NCBI GenBank assembly: GCA_002392705.1
Contig: DGHP01000107.1
Span: forward strand, 20,309-28,476
DNA length: 8,168 nucleotides
Direction: 5' to 3'
Source: Lachnospiraceae bacterium UBA3845
GTDB taxonomy: Bacteria; Bacillota; Clostridia; Lachnospirales; Lachnospiraceae
Shown here: positions 1 through 5,539 of the stretch, piece by piece
Position numbering within the stretch: position 1 is the first letter of the stretch
How the letters are laid out: each line of letters begins with the position of its first letter
Notes under the pieces: model-generated
What the model saw: the letters and a program-made list of their open reading frames with translations, nothing else
Told to the model about the DNA's origin: nothing
Databases searched by the model: none
Translations under genes and position numbers: made by a program

Positions 1-322
1 GGTCAGGTCACGGAAGATGCCGCCGATAAGGCTCTGGCAGGTGCTGCCGGGACAGATGAGGAGATCTGTATCTATGTTATGACGGATCCGCACTATCTGT
101 CTCCGGAACTGACGGACGGGGGCGCCAGCTTCCTGAAGACGGTCCGGAACGGGGGACAGCAAACCGGCCTACGCGATGGGGGAAACTCTGGATCTGTCTG
201 AATACCGGGAAGGAATCAGACCGTGGCAGGAGCAGCCGGTCAGCAATGTAAGCCTCTACCTGCTAAGCCTGGGGGATGACCTGGAGAAGCCGCGGAATGT
301 GGTGGACATGAAGATCGAGTGA
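1..322 (+). pseudogene. Frameshifted metallophosphoesterase-like fragment
   Basis: A reading frame is open from the left edge in frame 1 until a TGA at 199-201. Frame 2 carries protein-like sequence from about 152 to a TGA at 320-322. Removing one G from the five-G run at 151-155 joins them as ...FLKTVRNGDSKPAYAMGE... The first part, after an acidic and alanine-rich stretch, contains TDPHYLSPELTDGG. The DPH (residues 29-31) fits the metal-binding D-x-H of calcineurin-like metallophosphoesterases, and this segment resembles the start of such proteins in Lachnospiraceae. The later part, ending NVVDMKIE, shows none of the expected downstream metallophosphoesterase motifs (GD, GNH, H-x-H) and I do not recognise it. 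The piece may therefore be a deletion chimera as well as frameshifted. The 5' end lies outside the window. A sequencing error in the G run is possible. Confidence 0.5.
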
Positions 323-413
323 ACTATCAGATCAAAGTTTCTCGTGATTATGGATTCTCATGATTATGGTCACAGGTGATAGAGATGGGAATCTCAGTCT
401 GGAACTGAGAAGC

Positions 414-493
414 AGCTGAAGAAGAACGCAGCTGAAGAAGAGCGCAGCTGAAGAAGAACGCAGCTGAAGAAGAGCGCAGCTGAAGAAGAGCGC
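414..493. repeat. Five tandem 16-bp repeats
   Basis: Five head-to-tail copies of AGCTGAAGAAGARCGC begin at 414, 430, 446, 462 and 478, with a partial sixth (AGAAGAATAAG) following. The only variation is R: A, G, A, G, G, so copies 1 and 3 are identical and copies 2, 4 and 5 are identical. Each copy contains TGA, and the 16-bp period rotates the frame, so all three plus-strand frames are stopped and the array is not coding on that strand. It lies between the broken left-edge gene and the convergent lacI-type gene. Slipped-strand expansion is the likely origin; no function is evident. Confidence 0.9.
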
Positions 494-498
494 AGAAG

Positions 499-559
499 AA
501 TAAGAATGCAGAAAGAACGAGCGGGAATCCTGTGTGGTTCCCGCTTGTTGATTCTTATT
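499..559 (-). terminator. Long two-part hairpin after the LacI-type gene
   Basis: The inner stem pairs AACGAGCGGGAA (516-527) with TTCCCGCTTGTT (538-549), 12 bp with one G-T pair, around a 10-nt loop. The outer stem pairs AATAAGAAT (499-507) with ATTCTTATT (551-559), a perfect 9 bp. Read on the minus strand it starts about 55 nt after the LacI stop. The inner stem is followed there by a moderately T-rich stretch (TTCTTTCTGCATTCTTATT), so it is a plausible terminator for the minus-strand transcript. A ten-T run at 585-594 lies on the other side, so it might also act weakly on plus-strand transcripts. The region 323-614 otherwise holds only the tandem repeat. Confidence 0.65.
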
Positions 560-614
560 ATATATTATAATTCATCAGCTGCTCTTTTTTTTTTACTGAC
601 CGTGCATCTTCCTC

Positions 615-1691
615 TCAGTCTCCTGTGGATTCCCTGTAGATCAGGTCTGTCTCTGTATAAACTGTCCGATAGTTTATGTAGGGAGAGTGGATGCGGGAAC
701 AGAGGAGATTCACCGCAGCCTGCCCCATGATCTGGCTGTGAATATGGATGGAAGTCAGCCTGGGTGACATAATCCTTGATTCCGGGGAGTCATCGAAACC
801 GCAGAGCCAGACATCTTCCGGAACAGACAGGTTCATCTTCCGCAGAAGGTTCATGGTGTCAAGCGCGACAAAATCATTGGCGCAGATGAATACATCCGGA
901 AGGGATGCCAAGGCGCTCAGGGAATCTTCCACATGTTTTATGTAACTGTTGCCTGAGGCGGCGATGGCTACCTCTGCGATATTCCAGGAATTGTCGAGAC
1001 CAAGCAGATCTGCGCACTGCCGGACGGCACTGTAGCGCTCATAGAAGGACTGGCAGTGGTGGATGTCCCCGATATAACCGACTTTGCTTTTCCCGCGCTT
1101 TTTCATCTCTCTCAGGAAAGCGAAAAGCTGGGTCTGGTTGTCCATCAGCAGCTGGTCTGCCTGGAAAGGTCCCTCAAAGATGGAGACCGGGCCGTCAACC
1201 ATAAGGAGAGGAATATCGAGTCCGCAGAGCATCCGGCAGTAATCCGCGTGGAAGAGTTCGATGCACATGATCCCGGCGATATGATCCAGATCGCAGGACT
1301 TTGGAAGGCACAGGTTTTCGATCTCTTCCTGCATGACCCGGTACATGCTGATGCTGTAGCCCAGCTCCGAGAGATCGTGCTGGAAACGGTCGAGCATGGT
1401 CGTGGCAAAATGCGAGCTGCCGATAAAGCCTGAAGATAGTACCGCGATTTCTTTTTTTCCCGCAGCGGGAGCAGAGAAGGAGGTCTGCGCAAATGTGTCA
1501 AGGTCCGTAACGGCATCTTCTCTGAACTGCAGGTAGGAGAATTGCTTATATCCCATCTCTTTTGCCTTGCGCAGTACACGGTCCCTTGTCGTATCGGCAA
1601 GAATCCCTGTATTATTGATGGCCTTTGAAACTGTATTGCGGGAGAGCCCGAGTTCATCCGCTATATCCTGGAGAGTCACTCTGCCTGCCAT
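615..1691 (-). CDS. LacI-family transcriptional regulator
   Basis: DNA-binding repressor or regulator of about 358 residues, the usual LacI length. Residues 1-30 carry the helix-turn-helix (VTLQDIADELGLSRNTVSKA). Residues from about 80 to the end form a periplasmic-binding-type effector domain, starting KKEIAVLSSGF and including VFICANDFVALDTMNLL and VWLCGFDDSPESRIMSPRLTS. The hinge reads KEMGYKQFSYLQFRE rather than the common PNxxARxL form, so its operator may not be a classic CG-centred LacI site. The ATG at 1691 is preferred: it has AGAGG 7 nt upstream and puts the HTH right at the N-terminus. An in-frame ATG at 1733 adds 14 residues but lies only about 12 nt beyond the predicted transcription start. 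It probably controls the adjacent transporter/GH32 operon in response to a sugar; this is inferred from context. Confidence 0.95.
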   Translation of the reverse strand: MAGRVTLQDIADELGLSRNTVSKAINNTGILADTTRDRVLRKAKEMGYKQFSYLQFREDAVTDLDTFAQTSFSAPAAGKKEIAVLSSGFIGSSHFATTMLDRFQHDLSELGYSISMYRVMQEEIENLCLPKSCDLDHIAGIMCIELFHADYCRMLCGLDIPLLMVDGPVSIFEGPFQADQLLMDNQTQLFAFLREMKKRGKSKVGYIGDIHHCQSFYERYSAVRQCADLLGLDNSWNIAEVAIAASGNSYIKHVEDSLSALASLPDVFICANDFVALDTMNLLRKMNLSVPEDVWLCGFDDSPESRIMSPRLTSIHIHSQIMGQAAVNLLCSRIHSPYINYRTVYTETDLIYRESTGD

Positions 1692-1751
1692 AAATCTACC
1701 TCTTCTTTCCTGACGCCAGCGAAGTCCTTTCATAGATCACGTGTACTCCTG

Positions 1752-1780
1752 ATTATATTGAACAAACTTAAAAAAGTAAA
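1752..1780 (-). promoter_or_regulatory. Sigma-A-like promoter of the LacI-type gene
   Basis: On the minus strand there is TTTACT (1780-1775), a 17-bp spacer and a perfect TATAAT (1757-1752). Transcription would start near 1745, giving a leader of about 54 nt before the ATG at 1691. This suggests the regulator is transcribed on its own as well as by any read-through from the two upstream minus-strand genes. Confidence 0.65.
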
Positions 1781-1808
1781 GATAATCTGCCGTTTCAGTC
1801 TGCTACCT

Positions 1809-1824
1809 TCCTGCCCGGGCAGGA
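1809..1824. other. 16-bp perfect GC-rich palindrome
   Basis: TCCTGCCCGGGCAGGA is a perfect 16-bp palindrome, in the gap between the stop of the anchored SBP-like gene (1838) and the LacI promoter, about 65-80 bp upstream of the predicted LacI start point. As RNA it can form a 6-bp stem with a CCGG loop, but no T run follows on the minus strand, so it is not a classic terminator. It could be a protein-binding site, for example for autoregulation, or a weak 3'-end hairpin for the upstream gene. Confidence 0.45.
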
Positions 1825-1837
1825 TAAAACAGGCGGA

Positions 1838-2659
1838 TCAGGGTTCCTGAATCAGATAGTTCAGATATTTCACGGCTTCTGCTTTCCGGGGGCTGTTTTC
1901 TATAATTCCCAGATAGACGGTACCGTTCAGTTCCGCGTCCCTGATCTTCGCAGACACAGCTGACAGGTCTATCCCATAGACTGCCTCTGCAGTGACTGCG
2001 GAGTATTCACTTTCATTTCCGAGGAGCAGGTCCACGGAATTGTCTTCCTTAATTAATATATTTTTTCTGAAGCCTGCCTGTACGGCGTCATAGAGGCCGT
2101 GGATGTCACCATAAGGCCCGCCGCCGTCTCTCTCCCTGTCAGCGCTTCCGGTGGAAGAGCCCACCTCCGGCGCAGCCTGGATGCTGCCCGGCAGAGCCCC
2201 GTCCGACAGCAGGGCCTTCAGGTCGGTCAGGTATCCGTTCTGGGAGAATGCGTCGAAGGCTTCCTCATCCATCAGAACCAGGTCAAGCTGCTCGGCGTCG
2301 ATCGATCCGAGAATCCGTATTTTTGTCGCATAGGTATATGGATGATATTCACTGTTTTCATCCGAAGAGAGGAAGAGATTATTCTGAAGAAGGACCGATT
2401 CGTTTCTTCCCTTATAGCCCATCTCTCTGCGGTAATTCTCCGTGAGCTCCTCCGTAAGCGTCTCTGAAGGGGCAAAATTCACAAAGCCCAGATACAGTAG
2501 ATACTCCTTATGTGTCAGACTTCTGACCGAAAACCAGATGACGAAATACAGGAAAACGCCGGCAAGGAACAGCGGAAACTTGTAGTAGTCCAGAAGATAC
2601 TGCAGTTTTTTCCGTCCTTTCAGCTCACGCAGAAGGGAGGAGGAAGCGCGCCCCTTCAC
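1838..2659 (-). CDS. Membrane-anchored SBP-like protein, unknown function
   Basis: 273 residues. A basic N-terminus (about residues 1-27) precedes one membrane segment (about 28-47, FPLFLAGVFLYFVIWFSV), then an extracytoplasmic domain. That domain has features of an extracellular solute-binding protein. LGSIDAEQLDLVLMDEEAF (about 117-135) resembles the lobe segment that reports a target residue, and the C-terminus NSPRKAEAVKYLNYLIQ matches the typical SBP ending. At roughly 225 residues the outer part is about half the length of a CUT1 binding protein, and a Gly/Ser/Asp-rich linker (about 153-184) breaks it. The start is GTG, overlapping the DUF624 stop as GTGA with GAGG just upstream, so the two genes are translationally coupled. 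I do not recognise a named family. A sensor or accessory role beside the YesL-like protein is inference. Confidence 0.75.
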   Translation of the reverse strand: MKGRASSSLLRELKGRKKLQYLLDYYKFPLFLAGVFLYFVIWFSVRSLTHKEYLLYLGFVNFAPSETLTEELTENYRREMGYKGRNESVLLQNNLFLSSDENSEYHPYTYATKIRILGSIDAEQLDLVLMDEEAFDAFSQNGYLTDLKALLSDGALPGSIQAAPEVGSSTGSADRERDGGGPYGDIHGLYDAVQAGFRKNILIKEDNSVDLLLGNESEYSAVTAEAVYGIDLSAVSAKIRDAELNGTVYLGIIENSPRKAEAVKYLNYLIQEP

Positions 2660-3285
2660 AGTTCCTCAGCCAGGGCTCTGTCCCTGAGCTGCCGGATGAT
2701 CTGGTTCATCAGATAAGAGCAGAGCAGAGCGCAGAGGCCTTCACCGAACATGAGAATCGGCGTAAAGAAGCGGACTGCGGTAAGGATCATGAGGAAATAA
2801 ACCCCTGCCTGCAGGGCTGTACAGATGAGAAAGCGCATCCCGACCATGAAGGCGTTCTTAATCATATTCAGCGGCGTGTTATCAAAATTGGCCATCAGCG
2901 GAAAGACATACATCAGGACAATCAGGTAGGCCGCCGCAGCCACAAGATAAAGGGCTGTCACGATTGTCCAGAAGGCATTTGAAAAACGCATATGATAGAG
3001 AACATAACCATCGACGGCAAGCGCCAGGCCGGCAGCGAGAAGGATCAGCCATGTCTTTGTTGCGGAGCGGAGATTGCTCCGGAAGGATTTCCTGAAATCT
3101 CTGAAGATGCTTCCTTCTTCGTCATTCACCATGTGCAGGGTGACGTCGAAGAGGGCAGTGGTTGCCGCACCGGCCGTGACGACCGGCAGGCTGAAAACAA
3201 ACCAGAGAAGGTTCAGGAAAACAGAGTCCGCGATCTTCGTAATCAGGCGCATGATCCTGTTGTCGGGATTCAGGAGATTATGCAT
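2656..3285 (-). CDS. DUF624 (YesL-like) integral membrane protein
   Basis: 209 residues, the usual size for DUF624. The N-terminus NLLNPDNRIMRLITKIADSV, the motif SLPVVTAGAATTALFDVTLH and the acidic/basic loop NDEEGSIFRDFRKSFRSNL are hallmarks of the YesL family. Four to five membrane segments are visible (about 20-45, 78-97, 107-130, 150-170 and 172-192). Members commonly sit beside CUT1 sugar transporters in Firmicutes, but their molecular role is not established. The ATG at 3285 is preceded by AAAGGAGG (12 nt spacing). An in-frame GTG at 3354 overlaps the predicted -10 box and so cannot be the start of that transcript; an ATG at 3312 lies before the Shine-Dalgarno sequence. The gene overlaps the following gene by 4 bp and is first in the minus-strand operon. 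Confidence 0.92.
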   Translation of the reverse strand: MHNLLNPDNRIMRLITKIADSVFLNLLWFVFSLPVVTAGAATTALFDVTLHMVNDEEGSIFRDFRKSFRSNLRSATKTWLILLAAGLALAVDGYVLYHMRFSNAFWTIVTALYLVAAAAYLIVLMYVFPLMANFDNTPLNMIKNAFMVGMRFLICTALQAGVYFLMILTAVRFFTPILMFGEGLCALLCSYLMNQIIRQLRDRALAEEL

Positions 3286-3352
3286 GGCTGCGGGGTTCCT
3301 CCTTTCTTGCATGTCCGGGGACCGGATCTTTTCTTTATTATATGGTATTTTC

Positions 3353-3381
3353 ACTATACCCCTGTTTTACAAATGTGTCAA
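3353..3381 (-). promoter_or_regulatory. Sigma-A-like promoter for the DUF624 operon
   Basis: On the minus strand there is a perfect TTGACA (3381-3376), a 17-bp spacer and TATAGT (3358-3353). Transcription would start near 3346, leaving a leader of about 60 nt that includes the AAAGGAGG site. The spacer is largely filled by the repeated motif CACATTTGTAAAA (3377-3365), so a protein bound there would directly block RNA polymerase. Confidence 0.75.
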
Positions 3382-3389
3382 ATGTAAAA
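3365..3389. promoter_or_regulatory. Putative operator 1, inverted repeat
   Basis: TTTTACA (3365-3371) and TGTAAAA (3383-3389) form a perfect 7-bp inverted repeat with an 11-bp spacer. Its left part, read on the minus strand as CACATTTGTAAAA, recurs exactly at 3529-3541 on the plus strand. It overlaps the -35 box and spacer of the minus-strand promoter. The binding protein is unknown; the nearby LacI-family protein is the first candidate. Confidence 0.6.
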
Positions 3390-3407
3390 ACTATAAAGAT
3401 TTCCATA

Positions 3408-3435
3408 TTGACAAAACAGGTAAAAGTGCTATATT
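3408..3435 (+). promoter_or_regulatory. Sigma-A-like promoter for the transporter operon
   Basis: TTGACA (3408-3413), a 16-bp spacer and TATATT (3430-3435) point toward the permease genes. Transcription would start near 3442, about 113 nt upstream of the first ATG. The -35 boxes of this and the divergent minus-strand promoter are separated by only 26 bp, so the two promoters are back to back and likely co-regulated. Confidence 0.75.
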
Positions 3436-3456
3436 TGTAAACATAAAAATGTAACA
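3431..3456. promoter_or_regulatory. Putative operator 2 over the -10 and start point
   Basis: ATTTGTAAA (3433-3441) is the 9-bp core shared with the sites at 3365-3377 (minus strand) and 3529-3541. It overlaps the -10 box of the plus promoter and the expected start point. A second TGTAA follows 14 bp downstream at 3451 in the same orientation, allowing one mismatch at the overlap of the run. Occupancy here would be expected to repress the operon. Confidence 0.45.
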
Positions 3457-3514
3457 GAGAGGCATATTTTGTTCGGTAATCTGACGGAGAGAAAGGAGGC
3501 TGAGCTGCCCGTCA

Positions 3515-3541
3515 TTTTACAATAGGTGCACATTTGTAAAA
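3515..3541. promoter_or_regulatory. Putative operator 3 next to the ribosome binding site
   Basis: The same 7-bp arms as operator 1, TTTTACA (3515-3521) and TGTAAAA (3535-3541), flank a 13-bp spacer. The right arm abuts the Shine-Dalgarno AGGAGG of the first permease. It could be a downstream DNA operator, an RNA stem just upstream of the ribosome binding site, or both. An additional unused AAAGGAGG lies upstream at 3492-3499. Confidence 0.5.
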
Positions 3542-3554
3542 GGAGGAAAGAGGA

Positions 3555-4499
3555 ATGACAGATTCCAATGCGGGTTCCGCAGCAGGGAAGAACTATGATT
3601 CAAAGCTGCATAAAACAGCCGTCTATATGAGACAGAACTGGCAGCTGTACATCATCTTCATGCTGCCGGCTCTGCTGTTGACTATCATCTTCAGGTACTT
3701 ACCCATGGGCGGCATCCTGATCGCTTTCGAGAAGTACAGCCCGATCAAGGGCCTTCTTCACTCTGAATGGGTCGGTATGAAAAACTTCAACAGGTTCCTG
3801 TCTTCGCCGGACTTCATGAAATACCTGGTGAATACACTGAAACTGAGTATCTATGGACTGCTCTGGGGATTTCCCGTACCGATTCTGCTGGCTTTCCTGC
3901 TGAACCGGATCGAGAGCAAGAACATTAAGAAGAATGTCCAGCTGGTACTGTACATGCCGAATTTCATCTCGGTTATCGTCCTCTGCGGTATGGTTCGTAT
4001 TCTTCTTTCTGTCACAGGTCCCGTAAACCTGCTCCTCGGAACACAGATCAACTTTATGACCATGCCTTCGGCTTTCCGTACGATCTATATCGCGTCCGGC
4101 ATCTGGCAGGGCGCGGGCTGGGCTTCCATCATGTACACCGCCTCGCTTTCCAACGCGAGCCAGGATCTGAAGGAAGCGGCACAGATTGACGGAGCTAACA
4201 TTTTCCAGCAGATCAAGGCTGTTGAATGGCCGGCAATCAAGGACATGGTTGTTATTCAGTTCATCCTGCAGGCCGGTAATATCATGAGTATCGGCTTCGA
4301 AAAAGCCTATGCCCTGCAGACCGACCTGAACCTTGCAAGTTCTGAAATTATCGCTACCTACGTTTACAAAAAAGGTCTTCTGGACGGAGATTACAGCTTT
4401 TCCACGGCCGTCGGTCTCTTTAATACGGTGATCAATGTTATCCTCCTGATTGCAGTGAACAAGATCGTATCAAAGATGAACGATGGAAAGGGAATCTGA
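3555..4499 (+). CDS. CUT1 ABC sugar permease, LplB-like
   Basis: 314 residues; first of the two membrane subunits of a carbohydrate importer. After a polar 28-residue N-terminus there are about six membrane segments, beginning LYIIFMLPALLLTIIF (31-46). The family signature RYLPMGGILIAFEKYSP (47-63) and the downstream GFEKAYALQ (247-255) are typical of LplB/YteP-type permeases. The cytoplasmic EAA loop, which contacts the ATPase, is EAAQIDGANIFQQIKAVEWP (207-226). The ATG at 3555 follows AAAGGAGG with 8 nt spacing. It is the first gene of the plus-strand operon, followed by the second permease and the binding protein. No ATPase gene is present nearby, so a shared MsmX-type subunit from elsewhere is likely. 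The cargo is inferred from the GH32 gene to be a fructose-containing sugar. Confidence 0.95.
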   Translation: MTDSNAGSAAGKNYDSKLHKTAVYMRQNWQLYIIFMLPALLLTIIFRYLPMGGILIAFEKYSPIKGLLHSEWVGMKNFNRFLSSPDFMKYLVNTLKLSIYGLLWGFPVPILLAFLLNRIESKNIKKNVQLVLYMPNFISVIVLCGMVRILLSVTGPVNLLLGTQINFMTMPSAFRTIYIASGIWQGAGWASIMYTASLSNASQDLKEAAQIDGANIFQQIKAVEWPAIKDMVVIQFILQAGNIMSIGFEKAYALQTDLNLASSEIIATYVYKKGLLDGDYSFSTAVGLFNTVINVILLIAVNKIVSKMNDGKGI

Positions 4500-4515
4500 G
4501 AAAGGATGGGGAACT

Positions 4516-5424
4516 GTGCAGAATACAAAAAAGAAAAGCAGATTTGCCCGTTACTCCGGACAGGATAAGGCGCTCCTGATTCTGGGATATATTCTCCTGG
4601 CCCTGTTTGTGGTCGCGATTATTATCCCTATGCTTTACATCGTTGTAGCGTCGCTGATGGATCCGATCACGCTTCAGAACAAAGGCATCAGCTTTGACCT
4701 GAGCAAATGGACCATAACCGCGTATCAGCGCGTTCTGCAGAATAAGCAGATCTGGGTCGGCTTCAAGAATGCTGTCATCTATTCGGTAGTATTCACGTTT
4801 GTATCCGTTCTGGTCACTCTCCTCGCGGCATATCCGATGTCCAGGGAGGATTTCAAGGGAAGAAGTATCTTTAATGTAATCTTTGTCATCACCATGTTCT
4901 TCGGCGGCGGCCTGATCCCGACCTACCTGCTGATCAGCAGCATGGGCCTTCTGGACAGCATGTGGGCCATCATTCTTCCGGGCGCGTTCAGTGTCTGGAA
5001 CATGATCATCGCCCGCACCTATTACCAGGGAGTGCCCAAGGAGCTCAGAGAAGCCGCGGATGTGGACGGAGCCAATGAGATGGTATATTTCTTCCAGATC
5101 CTGCTCCCTGTCTGCACGCCGGTTATAGCGGTTCTGGCCATGTGGCAGTTCGTCGGTATGTGGAACAGCTATTTTGACGCGATGATCTATCTGAATTCTG
5201 CTTCCAAGCAGCCCCTGCAGCTGGTCCTGCGCGCGATCCTGATTCAGAACCAGCCGGAGTCGGGCATGATTTCCGACATGCAGAGTACCGCGCAGAGAGC
5301 ACAGCTGGCGGAACTGCTGAAGTACGCGACCATCATCATCTCCAGTCTGCCGCTTCTGGTTATGTATCCTTTCTTCCAGAAGTATTTCGACGCAGGCATC
5401 ATGGCAGGTTCGGTGAAGGGCTGA
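4516..5424 (+). CDS. CUT1 ABC sugar permease, YtcP-like
   Basis: Second membrane subunit of the importer, pairing with the product of the preceding gene. It has about 302 residues from the GTG at 4516, which is preceded by AAAGGATGGGG at a workable distance. An in-frame ATG at 4483 would overlap the first permease by 17 bp, add 11 residues, and has a weaker binding site. The N-terminus is basic (NTKKKSRFARYSGQDK), followed by LLILGYILLALFVVAIIIPM and five further membrane segments. FFGGGLIPTYLL is a conserved family segment. The EAA loop is REAADVDGANEMVYFFQILLP (about 178-198). The C-terminus YPFFQKYFDAGIMAGSVKG is characteristic of YtcP/LplC-like permeases. A long antisense frame across this gene is a shadow. 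Confidence 0.95.
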   Translation: MQNTKKKSRFARYSGQDKALLILGYILLALFVVAIIIPMLYIVVASLMDPITLQNKGISFDLSKWTITAYQRVLQNKQIWVGFKNAVIYSVVFTFVSVLVTLLAAYPMSREDFKGRSIFNVIFVITMFFGGGLIPTYLLISSMGLLDSMWAIILPGAFSVWNMIIARTYYQGVPKELREAADVDGANEMVYFFQILLPVCTPVIAVLAMWQFVGMWNSYFDAMIYLNSASKQPLQLVLRAILIQNQPESGMISDMQSTAQRAQLAELLKYATIIISSLPLLVMYPFFQKYFDAGIMAGSVKG

Positions 5425-5437
5425 TTGCATTTAGTCC

Positions 5438-5491
5438 CGGCCGGGCGCGCCTGGGCGCAGGGCACTTCAGCCGCCTGAACAGGAACCTGAA
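5438..5491. other. Structured gap before the binding-protein gene
   Basis: The 115-bp gap between the second permease and the binding-protein gene contains several short self-complementary elements: CCCGGCCGGG (5438-5447), TTCAG-CCGC-CTGAA (5466-5479) and CAGGAACCTG (about 5481-5490). No convincing promoter is visible. Such folds could mark an mRNA processing or stabilising site that raises expression of the binding protein over the permeases. That role is inferred. Confidence 0.35.
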
Positions 5492-5539
5492 AAGAATGGA
5501 ACACTTTTGTTTTCACACAATAATAAAGGAGAAAAGAAT

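Noticed and set aside
414..493. CRISPR array
   Set aside because: The 16-bp units are directly adjacent with no unique spacers and no cas genes nearby.
506..730. 74-residue plus-strand frame
   Set aside because: It starts inside the hairpin, runs through the T tract and overlaps the end of the LacI-type gene; there is no ribosome binding site or recognisable sequence.
1785..1799. CcpA (cre) site near the LacI promoter
   Set aside because: The minus-strand CTGAAACGGCAGA looks similar at first but the central CG is one base out of register with the TGNAANCGNTNNCA consensus.
4438..5430. 330-residue open frame on the minus strand
   Set aside because: It lies exactly opposite the second ABC permease, which has clear family motifs. 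Its translation is rich in His, Arg, Gln and Asp, shows no domain, and looks like an antisense shadow.
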